64,000 nucleotides of DNA from Desulfobacteraceae bacterium (GTDB taxonomy: Bacteria; Desulfobacterota; Desulfobacteria; Desulfobacterales; Desulfosalsimonadaceae), in NCBI GenBank assembly GCA_003599885.1, contig QZKW01000077.1, positions 1 through 64,000 of the forward strand. The letters are read 5' to 3'. Positions 36,745-45,008 of this stretch are shown in pieces. The position numbers were made by a program, and so were the translations under genes. The notes under the pieces are model-generated. The model was not told the DNA's origin. It made no database searches and saw only the letters and a list, made by a program, of their open reading frames with translations. Numbering within the stretch: position 1 is the first letter of the stretch; each line of letters opens with the position of its first letter.

Positions 36745-37182
36745 ATGAAAAAACCGATTCTGATATTTGAGCCGATAACGGGAAACCAAATATGGAAAAT
36801 TCGAGAGGCTGCACGGTCTCAAAACATGACGGATGAAAAGAAAATGGAAATGGTTTCCGGGTTAATCGGGATTCCGGACATAACGGCATTAAGCAAGCAG
36901 GAAGCATCATTCATCATTGACCGAATTCAAGGCACGGCAACAAGCGACAGGCCCTATCTACCAAAAACAAGCAATCAAATGAATGATGAGGCGTCGACAC
37001 TTCCGACTTCCGGGCAAATCTATCTTATCCGTAATACCGTCAAAGACCTTGGATGGAGCGTTGAACGCTTCAAAACGTGGTTGTTTGATCACACCGGCCA
37101 GCCGTCCATTTGCGACATAAACCGGGCCGATGCGAAAAAGCTTTGCTATCTGGCGATAGAGTTATTGAAACAGCGAAATTAA
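36745..37182 (+). CDS. Hypothetical protein with two GemA-like helical repeats
   Basis: 145 residues. The module ITGNQIWKIREAARSQNMTD...ITALSKQEASFIIDRIQ (about 11-62) recurs as TSGQIYLIRNTVKDLGWSVE...ICDINRADAKKLCYLAIELL (about 89-142). The pattern of a Q-rich start, two helices, a Gly and an A..L end resembles the small domain seen in GemA-like phage proteins and at the end of some recombination proteins. The function is unknown. It lies between the primase and a tyrosine recombinase, with short gaps, so co-transcription is likely. Confidence 0.62.
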   Translation: MKKPILIFEPITGNQIWKIREAARSQNMTDEKKMEMVSGLIGIPDITALSKQEASFIIDRIQGTATSDRPYLPKTSNQMNDEASTLPTSGQIYLIRNTVKDLGWSVERFKTWLFDHTGQPSICDINRADAKKLCYLAIELLKQRN

Positions 37183-37199
37183 AGATTAAGGAATAAGTC

Positions 37200-38492
37200 A
37201 TGTCATTTCTCGAAACCGATCAGGGCCGAAAGCTTTTTGAACTTTACCTGAAAAAATTCAAGGGCAAATCCAGTCAAAAAGTTTACCGTTCGGAAATCAC
37301 GCAATTCTTTGATTTTTACCGGGGAGACCTGGCCGGCATTCATGACAAAGCATTCATCCAATATCGAAACCACCTGGGGCAGAACGTGAAAGCCGCCACG
37401 ATGAAGCGGAAATTTTCCATCCTGAACCAGTTTTTCAAATTCTTGGAGACAGGAATCAAGGGTTTCAGGTCTCCGATAGGGCAGACGTACGGGGATATGA
37501 AGACATTCCAGGCGGCGGATTATTTGGATTCAGACGCATTCCGGCGGCAAATGGGCGGGTGGATCGATACGCTTGTATGCGATTCAACAAAAAAGACATA
37601 CGCCGGCCACGTCCGGCTTTTTTTTAAATGGGCCGGGAAAGAGCCCAAAGACTTGGCCCATGATGATTTCGTCCGGTATCGGGATCACCTGTTGATTGAA
37701 AACAGGCGGAAGCCTTCCACCGTTTGGAACAAGTTCGTTGCGGTCAACGGTTTCCTTAAGTACCTGGCAGGAAAAAGCCGAAAATTTAAAAACCCCATGG
37801 TATTCCGCGCCATGTCTTTGGTCCCCCCGAAAAAGGATAAGGGATATTACACGGTCATGACATTGAAAGAGGCCCAAAAATTATTACGGCAGCCGGATCA
37901 GCGGACCCTGATCGGAAAACGGGATCATGCCGTTCTTCGTATGATGCTTACTTATGGACTGAGGGTAAACGAAGTTTGCAAGCTTCGCTTTCAGGATCTT
38001 GAGCGAGAACGGGTGAAAGGGCAACAAAAGCTATGGGTGCGTGACAGAAAGGGCCATATCGGGCGGCGGGCTGATACGGATATCATCTTAAGCGGGAAAG
38101 CCCTTGAGGCGTTCGATGGCTGGGTGAATGCCTGCGGCATACGGTTTGAACCGGACACACCATTATTTGTGGGGTTTATCTGGGATGTTTCCGCCGGCGG
38201 CCTGGAAATCAATTACAGCCGGTTAAGGGATAAAAAACCGTTGACCGTGAAAACCATAGAAAACATGGTTGGCAAGTATGTCGCCGCCGCCGGGATTGAT
38301 AACGGGGACCGGGTTATCAGCCCCCATGCCCTGAGACACACGGCACTTACCCTGTTGGCAAAAGAAGGGATAGAACTCATTGACCTGAAGTTTATTGCCG
38401 GGCACCAGGATGTCAGCACCACCATGATTTATTTGCACAGCGTTCAGAGTTATAATGATCACGTAGGGCTCCACAGTCCAATAAATATTTGA
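37200..38492 (+). CDS. Tyrosine recombinase with duplicated core-binding domain
   Basis: 430 residues. Two SAM-like core-binding domains in tandem (about 15-85 and 110-200) share FF.F/W, F..YR.HL and a final F.K.L pattern. The catalytic domain follows: Arg in TYGLRVNEV, HALRHT, GHQD and the nucleophile Tyr in TTMIYLHS. All main catalytic residues are present. It lies in the middle of the element rather than at an end, so it may resolve multimers or move another segment. It starts 18 bases after the preceding gene. Confidence 0.85.
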   Translation: MSFLETDQGRKLFELYLKKFKGKSSQKVYRSEITQFFDFYRGDLAGIHDKAFIQYRNHLGQNVKAATMKRKFSILNQFFKFLETGIKGFRSPIGQTYGDMKTFQAADYLDSDAFRRQMGGWIDTLVCDSTKKTYAGHVRLFFKWAGKEPKDLAHDDFVRYRDHLLIENRRKPSTVWNKFVAVNGFLKYLAGKSRKFKNPMVFRAMSLVPPKKDKGYYTVMTLKEAQKLLRQPDQRTLIGKRDHAVLRMMLTYGLRVNEVCKLRFQDLERERVKGQQKLWVRDRKGHIGRRADTDIILSGKALEAFDGWVNACGIRFEPDTPLFVGFIWDVSAGGLEINYSRLRDKKPLTVKTIENMVGKYVAAAGIDNGDRVISPHALRHTALTLLAKEGIELIDLKFIAGHQDVSTTMIYLHSVQSYNDHVGLHSPINI

Positions 38493-39076
38493 TTTTAATC
38501 AATAAAATCTTAAAAGTTTTAAAAAGCGGCTAATAAGTTTTTACCTTTTCCTTAAACCCTTTACCGGCGCGAGTTCACGATGACTTACGCCCCGGACTTT
38601 GCAAAATATAGAATTATCCGAACACAGACAGATGAAAAATTGATATAACATATTGAATTTATAATATATATTGTCAAATTTGCCGTAAAAACGAATTTGA
38701 GTTTTCAAGTAAAAAACCGCGCTCAAAGCCGCTTCATTTTAAGATAAAAATATAATATTTACAGATACTTATAATGGCAATCGGTAAAATAAGAAGTAAA
38801 AACATCCCAAAGTTTTTACATGCAATATTTTCTCATGCAGGGCCGGACATGTTTTTTTCATACATGCGGCTTAAAAATCGGCTTGCAGATCATGATTATT
38901 TCATAGGGGGGTGAAACAATTAACATGCTGAAATTATAAAACGTAAGATTAACAATGCCTTACAATTGCTTGTCAAAACAATCTTGACAGCCTCAAAATT
39001 GTAGAGGGAATTTCAACATACCCGTATCCGGTTAAAGAATGATTCAAAGCGGGTTTAAAACAAACAGGAGGCAAAA
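38493..39076. other. AT-rich gene-free region with operator-like repeats
   Basis: About 580 bases without a supported gene. TTGTCA and TTGACA at 38970-38989 form a small inverted repeat (TGTCAA...TTGACA) and may include a promoter for the 39077 gene, which has a strong AGGAGG site. GGCGCGAGTTCACG near 38567 and ACATGC-type repeats near 38850 are unassigned. A recombination site for the upstream recombinase could lie here. Confidence 0.4.
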
Positions 39077-39556
39077 ATGGCACGAACCACAACATTGAAA
39101 CGGACCCAGATTCAGGGGAAAAAATACGACCTACCAGGCGAAGACGTAGAACTTGAAAAGCTTATCCAGAAAGGCATTATCCTGGATGCCAAAATCAGGC
39201 AGCTCAACAAACAATTGGAAAAAATCAATGATCAGGTCATAACGATTGCAAAAAGCCGGAGAGATGGCAGCACAACTGTTAATTTAAAGGCTGTTTCCGG
39301 TGCGTTTGTGGTGACATTCAGGGAAACCTACGAAGCCTCACAAAACGTTGAAGAAATCCGGCAAGACTTGGGCTCCCTCTTTGAGCGGTTTTTTCAGAAA
39401 AAAATCAGTTTCAAAACCACAAAAGATTTAAAAATATTTCTGGAAGGTGAACATGCCCATGGCCTGAATGATCCTGAACCGATCAAAACACTGATAAGCG
39501 CTTATATCCAGAAGAAAGAAACAAAACCCAACGTCAAGTTGGTGCCGGCGGAATAA
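39077..39556 (+). CDS. Hypothetical basic protein with N-terminal coiled coil
   Basis: 159 residues behind AGGAGGCAAAA. Residues 20-60 form a coiled coil (ELEKLIQKGIILDAKIRQLNKQLEKI). Residues 68-95 look like strands (TTVNLKAVSGAFVVTFRETYEAS), followed by a helical FERFFQKKISFKTTKDLKIFLEG. It is basic overall. The size and layout recall Gam-like nuclease inhibitors of phages, but I see no clear signature and leave it unassigned. Confidence 0.6.
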   Translation: MARTTTLKRTQIQGKKYDLPGEDVELEKLIQKGIILDAKIRQLNKQLEKINDQVITIAKSRRDGSTTVNLKAVSGAFVVTFRETYEASQNVEEIRQDLGSLFERFFQKKISFKTTKDLKIFLEGEHAHGLNDPEPIKTLISAYIQKKETKPNVKLVPAE

Positions 39557-39604
39557 CCCCATTAATTTATAAAATTAAAACGATCATTAAAACAAAATGA
39601 TAAT

Positions 39605-39678
39605 ATAAAATGAATACGGTTGACTTTCTTTTTATATTTTCATAAATTATAGGCCATAATTTGACCTATTCATTTTAT
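39605..39678. repeat. 12-bp inverted repeats upstream of the serine recombinase
   Basis: ATAAAATGAATA (39605-39616) and TATTCATTTTAT (39667-39678) are exact inverted copies 50 bases apart, and a similar AAAATGATAATA lies at 39594. They are just upstream of the serine recombinase start and could form its res site or autoregulatory operator. Confidence 0.45.
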
Positions 39679-39700
39679 GATCTTAAAAAAAGGGGGAAAG

Positions 39701-40360
39701 ATGAAAAAAATTGACACCAGAACACAGCCTAAAACAGTTGCCTATCTTCGAGTATCCACCATTGATCAGAATACGGAAAAAAATAAGGCTGAAATCCTTT
39801 CACTTGCAAATGAAAAAGATTTTGGAAAAGTTGAATTTGTTGAAGAAAAAATATCCGGATCCAAATCATGGAAGGAACGGAAGATAAAATCGATCATTGA
39901 TGACCTTTCCACCGGGGACCGTTTGATAATTCCGGAAATGTCCCGGCTGGGCCGCTCCATGCTTGAAATTATGGAAATCCTTGCCGTAGCCAAAGAAAAA
40001 GAAATTTCAGTTTATGCAGTTAAAGGAAACTGGGAGCTTAACGGATCAATCCAATCAAAAGTAATGGCAATGGCCTTTTCCATTGCAGCGGAAATTGAGC
40101 GGGATTTAATTTCATCCAGGACAAAGGAAGCATTGACGGCCCGGAAAGCCGCCGGCGTGAAGCTTGGACGCCCAAAAGGGGCGGGCCGATCAAAACTTGA
40201 CAAATTCAGGCTGGAAATTGAGGCACTTTTAAAAAGCGGATCATCAAAAACGTTTATTGCCAAACGGTATGGAACCACTCTTCCGAATTTCTACAATTGG
40301 ATGGAAAAAAATGAAATCCATATAGAACCGGACATAACCCGACCGGACACCACAGCATAA
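39701..40360 (+). CDS. Serine recombinase (resolvase/invertase family)
   Basis: 219 residues from ATG 39701, behind AGGGGGAAAG; the frame is open earlier. The catalytic domain begins VAYLRVSTIDQNTEKN, with the nucleophile Ser in RVST, and has LIIPEMSRLGRSM and AEIERDLISSRTKEAL, the usual E-helix region. A short C-terminal HTH (GSSKTFIAKRYGTTLPNFYNWM) completes a small resolvase. Together with two tyrosine recombinases it gives three recombinases in this 14-kb element. Likely roles are dimer resolution or DNA inversion. Confidence 0.88.
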   Translation: MKKIDTRTQPKTVAYLRVSTIDQNTEKNKAEILSLANEKDFGKVEFVEEKISGSKSWKERKIKSIIDDLSTGDRLIIPEMSRLGRSMLEIMEILAVAKEKEISVYAVKGNWELNGSIQSKVMAMAFSIAAEIERDLISSRTKEALTARKAAGVKLGRPKGAGRSKLDKFRLEIEALLKSGSSKTFIAKRYGTTLPNFYNWMEKNEIHIEPDITRPDTTA

Positions 40361-40601
40361 AGGCGAAAAATGGACAAATCCGCCCGCCTGGACAGCCGTT
40401 TTTCCGCCTCCATATATTTTGTATCATCTTTGCGGCAAAATCATAAAAAGCACCCTTCTATGATCAAATAATGGCTTCATGAGAGGCCCAGAATCAAGAG
40501 ATTTCAATAAGGGCAATGCAAAACCATGCCTCAAATTATAACGAAGTGGCGGTTCTTATGGGATCAAGAGCCCTGGAAAGAATAAAATTGAGGGGTATGT
40601 C

Positions 40602-41675
40602 ATGGCGAAGGTAGCAAAACGACGGGGCCGGTATGTTCTGGATTATTATGACCATCAGAATAAGCGTAAATGGGAAACCCTACCGGCGGGAACCACCTTA
40701 AAAAAGGCAAAGGACCGGCTGCGAGAAATCGAAGACCAGCTTTCACGGGGTAATTATATCCCATCAAAGAAGATGCCAACGTTTAAAGAAGTGGCCACGG
40801 AATGGCTTGAACACAAAAAAACGAATTTACGGGCGTCAACGTGGTCAGTTTATGAAGGGCATACCCGCAATCATTTTGATGAATTTTTGGATTTAAAAAT
40901 CAATCGGATTGATACGGCGATGATTGAAAAATATATTCGGGGTAAGCAAGGCGGGGGAGTCCATCTTCTGACATTGAGAAAGATTTTGGTTTCTCTGGGG
41001 CAGATCATGGCTTATGCCGTCCGGCACCGGTACATTGATCATAATCCGTTAAGAGATGCGGAACGGCCAAGAAACCAGGGCGATGAGAAAAAAGAGATTA
41101 TCAATATTCTCTCCCCGGATGAAATCAAGGCTTTCCTGGATGCCGTCAAGGGCCAGAAATACCGGACGTTTTTTAAGCTGGCAATCATGAGCGGGGCAAG
41201 GGAAGGGGAGCTGATAGGGTTGAAATGGTCAGACGTGGACTGGCAAAACAATCAGATTCATATTCAGCGGACATTCAACAATCAAACAATGTACGATGTA
41301 AAAACCAGGAGTTCAAACAGGCGGATTGATTTTGGTCCGTCCATGATGGCGGACTTGAAGCGATGGAAAATAGCCTGCCCTCCGAATACTCTGAATTTGA
41401 TTTTTCCGAATGCCGCCGGGCAGCCAATGAACCACAGCAACATGACGGCAAGACACTTTTTCCCGGCGCTGAAACGGGCCGGGGTGAAAAGAATCCGGTT
41501 TCATGACCTCCGACACACAAAAGTAAGTCTGATGCTGGATCAGGGGGAAAATATCAAATATATCCAATCACAGATGGGGCATTCATCCCCTACCGTAACC
41601 TTAAATGTTTACTCACACCTTATGAAACCGGTCAATTCTGAAGCTGCGGAACGCTTTGAAAAAATCATTTTCTAA
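40602..41675 (+). CDS. int: Tyrosine integrase of the element
   Basis: 357 residues. An N-terminal arm-binding-type domain (about 1-55, KRRGRYVLDYYDHQNKRKWETLPAGT) is followed by a SAM-like core-binding domain (about 60-160) and a catalytic domain with Arg in SGAREGEL, Lys in VKTRSSNRR, HDLRHT, GHSS and the nucleophile Tyr in NVYSHL. It ends 154 bases from the intact tRNA-Val, the usual position for a tRNA-targeting integrase. Its arm sites probably are the doubled TGGTAGCA repeats at each end. This enzyme should integrate and, with an excisionase, excise the element. Confidence 0.93.
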   Translation: MAKVAKRRGRYVLDYYDHQNKRKWETLPAGTTLKKAKDRLREIEDQLSRGNYIPSKKMPTFKEVATEWLEHKKTNLRASTWSVYEGHTRNHFDEFLDLKINRIDTAMIEKYIRGKQGGGVHLLTLRKILVSLGQIMAYAVRHRYIDHNPLRDAERPRNQGDEKKEIINILSPDEIKAFLDAVKGQKYRTFFKLAIMSGAREGELIGLKWSDVDWQNNQIHIQRTFNNQTMYDVKTRSSNRRIDFGPSMMADLKRWKIACPPNTLNLIFPNAAGQPMNHSNMTARHFFPALKRAGVKRIRFHDLRHTKVSLMLDQGENIKYIQSQMGHSSPTVTLNVYSHLMKPVNSEAAERFEKIIF

Positions 41676-41679
41676 GGGT

Positions 41680-41699
41680 TGGTAGCAAAATGGTAGCAG
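41680..41699 (+). promoter_or_regulatory. Right integrase arm-type site
   Basis: TGGTAGCAAAATGGTAGCAG starts 5 bases after the integrase stop codon. It is the partner of the left site at 27774-27793 in the same orientation, with two central differences. Confidence 0.6.
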
Positions 41700-41788
41700 G
41701 TGACAAAAAAATGAATTTCTATATCGATGTTAAGTCTTTAAAATAAAGATATCAGATCGGCATATGCAGATAAAATACCATAAAAAAA

Positions 41789-41818
41789 GGGCTTGCAAGT
41801 TTGATTCACTGCAAGCCC
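41789..41818 (-). terminator. Element-supplied tRNA-Val terminator
   Basis: A 10-bp stem GGGCTTGCA(G)/(C)TGCAAGCCC with a variable loop, followed on the minus strand by seven T. It is 10 bases beyond the tRNA 3' end, inside the element, and replaces the original terminator displaced to 27571. Confidence 0.7.
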
Positions 41819-41828
41819 CTGTCATTTC

Positions 41829-41873
41829 TGGTAGGCGGTATTGGATTTGAACCAACGACTTCTACCGTGTGAA
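41829..41873 (-). repeat. attR: tRNA 3' part at the integrase end
   Basis: The 45 bases shared with 27611-27655, with two differences. It covers the tRNA CCA end, T-arm and part of the anticodon loop, the usual crossover region of tRNA-targeting integrases. Confidence 0.88.
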
Positions 41874-41903
41874 GGTAGCACTCTCCCGCTGAGTTAACCG
41901 CCC
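41829..41903 (-). tRNA. tRNA-Val (anticodon CAC)
   Basis: A complete 75-base cloverleaf read leftward from 41903. The acceptor stem GGGCGGT pairs with ACCGCCT; the anticodon stem CTACC/GGTAG has loop TTCACAC, giving anticodon CAC for GTG codons. The T-stem is GTTGG/CCAAT and CCA is encoded. The 3' half comes from the integrated element, so the gene is a hybrid that still folds fully. Confidence 0.95.
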
Positions 41904-41949
41904 GTTGATTTGGCAATATTTATTTTTTATGGCCCGTATGTCAAGCATT

Positions 41950-42543
41950 TTATCTGTTGTTTTCATCCTCACTATCCGCATCATCACCAAAAACAAGTTC
42001 CTGCTGCCGGGGCCGGCCGGTAGCATTTTCCAGGTCCGCGATTTCTTTAAGGGTCGGCAGATCCTTCAGATCCCGCAAGTCAAATGTTTCTAAAAATTTT
42101 GTAGTAGTGGCGTATACCAGCGGACGTCCCGGTATTTCGCGGCGGCCAAGCACCCGAATCAGTTTGCGCTCAAGCAACATGCGCAGGGAATTGGCAGAGT
42201 CAACCCCCCGGACGTGTTCGATCTCACTGCGCAGAATCGGCTGGCGGTAGGCGATAATGGCCAGGGTTTCCATGGCCGGTTTGCTCAGTTTCGGAGGTTT
42301 GGGCTGAAGCAGCCGTCGAATCCATTCTTTGAACTCCGGTCGGGTTCTGAACTGGTATCCGCCCGCCACCTCGTGGATCAAAAATCCTCCATTTCGGGCC
42401 GTATATGAATCTTTTAAGTCCTGAAGCGCTTGCCGGATCTCGTCTGTCGATACTTCGGGAACGGTCGCCTGCAACTGGTCGATGGACAAAGGATTTTCCG
42501 CGACGAACAACAGACTTTCCACAATGCTTTTGAGGTTTTCCAT
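41950..42543 (-). CDS. scpB: Segregation and condensation protein ScpB
   Basis: 197 residues. ScpB forms winged-helix dimers that bind ScpA and SMC in chromosome condensation. MENLKSIVESLLFVAENPLSIDQL starts the first winged helix, and LLQPKPPKLSKPAMETLAIIAYRQPILRSEIEHVRGVDS is the family signature, followed by GRPLVYATTTKFLETFDL. The acidic C-terminus (DDADSEDENNR) is typical. It lies 19 bases downstream of scpA on the same strand. Confidence 0.96.
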   Translation of the reverse strand: MENLKSIVESLLFVAENPLSIDQLQATVPEVSTDEIRQALQDLKDSYTARNGGFLIHEVAGGYQFRTRPEFKEWIRRLLQPKPPKLSKPAMETLAIIAYRQPILRSEIEHVRGVDSANSLRMLLERKLIRVLGRREIPGRPLVYATTTKFLETFDLRDLKDLPTLKEIADLENATGRPRQQELVFGDDADSEDENNR

Positions 42544-42562
42544 GGTCCGGAAATGCCCTTAT

Positions 42563-43285
42563 TCAGGAGTAATAAAGCCGTAAACTCGCATTCTGCCCGT
42601 TCTGCGCCAGTCGGGCCAGGCCCAGTTTAACGAGTTCAAGGATGGCCAGAAACGTCACCACGACGTCTAAACGTTGAGGCCACCGGGGAACCAGTTCCAG
42701 CAGAGTAACGGTGCCTTTGGTTTCCAGAATGGTGATAACTTCTGTCATCCGGTCCTTGACGGAGATCACCTCGGCGATAATCCGCAGTCCTTCAGCACCG
42801 GAGGCCCGGTTGAATAACTGGTGGTAAGCGGTGATCAGTTCAAACAGGTCGGTCTTCACCACTTCTGCGCCGGGATCGATCAGAAAAGCACTTTTGTCCG
42901 GTCGACGCGTAAATACGTCGTCTTCGAGAAGAGGGCGGTCGGACAGTTCCCCGGCAGCTGTTTTCATCTGAAGATATTCCATCAGCTGACCGGCGATTTC
43001 CAGGCGAAGGTCTTCTTCGTCCTCTTCCAGCGAATCTTCCTTCAGGCGGGGCAGCAGCATTCTGGATTTGATGTGGGCCAGGGTGGCGGCCATGACCAGA
43101 AAATCACTGGCCACTTCCACGTTGAGGGATTTCATCCACTCCAGATAGGCCAGAAACTGGTCCGTGATCAGGGCAATGGGGATATCATAAATATCCACCT
43201 CGTGCTTTTTGATCAAATGAACCAGCAGGTCCATTGGCCCTTCAAACACATTGTCGAGTTTTATTTCATAGGTCTGGCTGGGCAT
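42563..43285 (-). CDS. scpA: Segregation and condensation protein ScpA
   Basis: 240 residues, the kleisin that bridges SMC heads. The start YEIKLDNVFEGPMDLLVHLIKKHEVDIYDIPIALITDQ is the family hallmark. Then VASDFLVMAATLAHIKSRMLLP and the C-terminal winged helix VTLLELVPRWPQRLDVVVTFLAILELVKLGLA are visible. It is placed between trpS and scpB with gaps of about 20 bases, so it is probably in one transcript. Confidence 0.96.
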   Translation of the reverse strand: MPSQTYEIKLDNVFEGPMDLLVHLIKKHEVDIYDIPIALITDQFLAYLEWMKSLNVEVASDFLVMAATLAHIKSRMLLPRLKEDSLEEDEEDLRLEIAGQLMEYLQMKTAAGELSDRPLLEDDVFTRRPDKSAFLIDPGAEVVKTDLFELITAYHQLFNRASGAEGLRIIAEVISVKDRMTEVITILETKGTVTLLELVPRWPQRLDVVVTFLAILELVKLGLARLAQNGQNASLRLYYS

Positions 43286-43305
43286 CGGAGCTTGAGATCG
43301 GCTCT

Positions 43306-44292
43306 TTAGATTTTAATGGCTGCCCGGACTTCCGCAAGCGTGGCTCCGGCCACCTGTGCGGCTTTTTTTTCGCCGGATGCGAGCATGTCGTCAACGAGAT
43401 CGGGACGGGCGGTGTAATAGGCGTTTTTTTCCCGGATGGGTGCGAGTGCATCGGAGAGGTTTTTCGCCATCATTTTTTTACATTCAACACACCCGATTTT
43501 TGCGGACCGGCAATCATCATTGATGGCGGCGACCAGAGACGAATCTGAATAAATACGATGAAATTCAAACACATTGCACACATCTGGATTGCCGGGATCG
43601 GATTTCCGGGCCCGTTGGGGGTCGGTGATCATTTGCGACACCGTCTTCATAATGGCGTCCGGCGTATCCGACAGATAGATGGCGTTATGATAACTTTTGC
43701 TCATTTTACGGCGGTCCGTGCCGAGAATTTTGGCCATTTTGGTTAAAATCGTCTGGGGTTCCGGGAATACCGGGCCGTAAAGGTAGTTGAAGCGCCGGAC
43801 AATTTCACGGGTCAGTTCGATATGCGGCACCTGATCAATGCCCACCGGTACGCCTTCGGCTTTATAAATAATGATGTCCGCCGCCTGGAGTACGGGATAG
43901 CCTAAAAACCCGAACGTGGACAGATCTTTGTTGTTCAGCTGATCGATCTGGTCTTTATAGGTGGGGTTGCGTTCCAGCCAGGGGGTCGGTGTGATCATGG
44001 ACAGCAGGAGGAACAGTTCCGCATGTTCCTTAATGTGAGATTGCACAAACAAGGTGCTTTGTTCCGGAGACAGTCCGGCGGAGAGCCAGTCCACCATCAT
44101 CTGCCGGGTGAATTCCCTGGTCCGGCCCGTATCCTCATAGTCGCTGGTAAGGGCATGCCAGTCCGCTATAAAGAAGAAACAGTCGTAATCATTCTGCATG
44201 GATATCCAGTTTTCCAGAGCGCCGTGATAGTTGCCCAAATGAAGGGGGCCGGTGGGCCGCATGCCGCTGACAATTCGTTTTTTTTCAGTCAT
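43306..44292 (-). CDS. trpS: Tryptophanyl-tRNA synthetase
   Basis: About 328 residues from ATG 44292 (MTEKKRIVSGMRPTGPLHLGNYHGA); 11 more in-frame codons exist upstream, but this start fits the family. The class I HIGH-type motif is HLGNYHG and the KMSKS motif KMSKSYHN, with VGIDQVPHIELTREI between. It charges tRNA-Trp. It is the usual companion of scpA/scpB in related bacteria. Confidence 0.96.
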   Translation of the reverse strand: MTEKKRIVSGMRPTGPLHLGNYHGALENWISMQNDYDCFFFIADWHALTSDYEDTGRTREFTRQMMVDWLSAGLSPEQSTLFVQSHIKEHAELFLLLSMITPTPWLERNPTYKDQIDQLNNKDLSTFGFLGYPVLQAADIIIYKAEGVPVGIDQVPHIELTREIVRRFNYLYGPVFPEPQTILTKMAKILGTDRRKMSKSYHNAIYLSDTPDAIMKTVSQMITDPQRARKSDPGNPDVCNVFEFHRIYSDSSLVAAINDDCRSAKIGCVECKKMMAKNLSDALAPIREKNAYYTARPDLVDDMLASGEKKAAQVAGATLAEVRAAIKI

Positions 44293-44330
44293 TCGTGTAT
44301 TCCGTTTAATGTAATTTGAGTTCATCCAGC

Positions 44331-45008
44331 TTAATAAGGCTGGTTATATGCAAGAAGAAGCCAGTTGGTAAGGGGGGTTATAAAAAATGTCATCAAAAAA
44401 TCAAGCGAATTTGTTAAAAGCAGGAGAATTAATATCACAAAACCGAACCGTTCCAGGGGGATCAGTTTGATCTGGAGGCGAACCGGCAGCAGGGCGGTGA
44501 CAATCCGTCCGCCGTCAAGGGGCAGGATGGGGATCAGATTGAACACGGCCAGCACAATATTGATCGTGACGCTGTAAACCAGGAGTTTGAGAACGAGCAT
44601 CATCGCGGTCTCTGAAAGTGCTGTTTGTAAGGCAGGCATGAAATAAATGAGCGCTCGGAAAAGAACGGCTGAAATAAGCGCCAGACCGAAATTGACGATG
44701 ACTCCGGCAGAAGCCACGATGAGGGTGCCGGCTTTAAAGGGCCGCAGGTTGGCGAAATTGACCGGTACGGGTTTGGCATATCCGAACAATATGGGGGCTC
44801 CGGATAATTGTAAACCCAGCGGCAGCAGAAATGACCCAAAAACATCCAGATGCCGGATGGGGTTCAGGCTGAGTCGTCCCGCCCTTAAAGCCGTTGGGTC
44901 TCCCAGCCGGAGCGCCGCATACCCGTGGGCCACCTCATGGGCGATAACCGCCACCATCAGCGGGAGGATAATAAGAAAAAAATTTATAAAATTAAAGTCC
45001 ATTGACAT
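44331..45008 (-). CDS. Site-2 protease family (M50) membrane metalloprotease
   Basis: 225 residues with about five membrane helices. The zinc motif HEVAHGYAAL is in the first helix region, and the second metal ligand is in NLIPILPLDGGRIV, the M50 NPxPLDGGR-type motif. Such rhomboid-like intramembrane proteases cut regulators or remnant peptides. No PDZ domain is present, so it is the short FtsH-less S2P type. Its start overlaps the end of the CCA/poly(A) gene by 17 bases, so translation is coupled. Confidence 0.92.
   Translation of the reverse strand: MSMDFNFINFFLIILPLMVAVIAHEVAHGYAALRLGDPTALRAGRLSLNPIRHLDVFGSFLLPLGLQLSGAPILFGYAKPVPVNFANLRPFKAGTLIVASAGVIVNFGLALISAVLFRALIYFMPALQTALSETAMMLVLKLLVYSVTINIVLAVFNLIPILPLDGGRIVTALLPVRLQIKLIPLERFGFVILILLLLTNSLDFLMTFFITPLTNWLLLAYNQPY

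Larger units (their letters stand above)
27611..41873. mobile_element. Integrative element in tRNA-Val, P4-like in layout
   Basis: The boundaries are the two 45-base tRNA-derived repeats. Inside are paired integrase arm sites, the integrase at the tRNA end, a repressor/antirepressor switch, an AlpA-like gene, a primase-helicase-like protein, an iteron array, a toxin-antitoxin pair and two extra recombinases. No capsid, tail, terminase, relaxase or mating genes are recognised, so spread would need a helper, as in phage satellites, or is carried by unrecognised genes. Base composition is close to that of the host, apart from AT-rich control regions. Confidence 0.85.

Noticed and set aside
39077-39556. 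Firm call as Mu Gam-like nuclease inhibitor
   Set aside because: Size and coiled coil fit, but no conserved signature was recognised, so it is kept as hypothetical.
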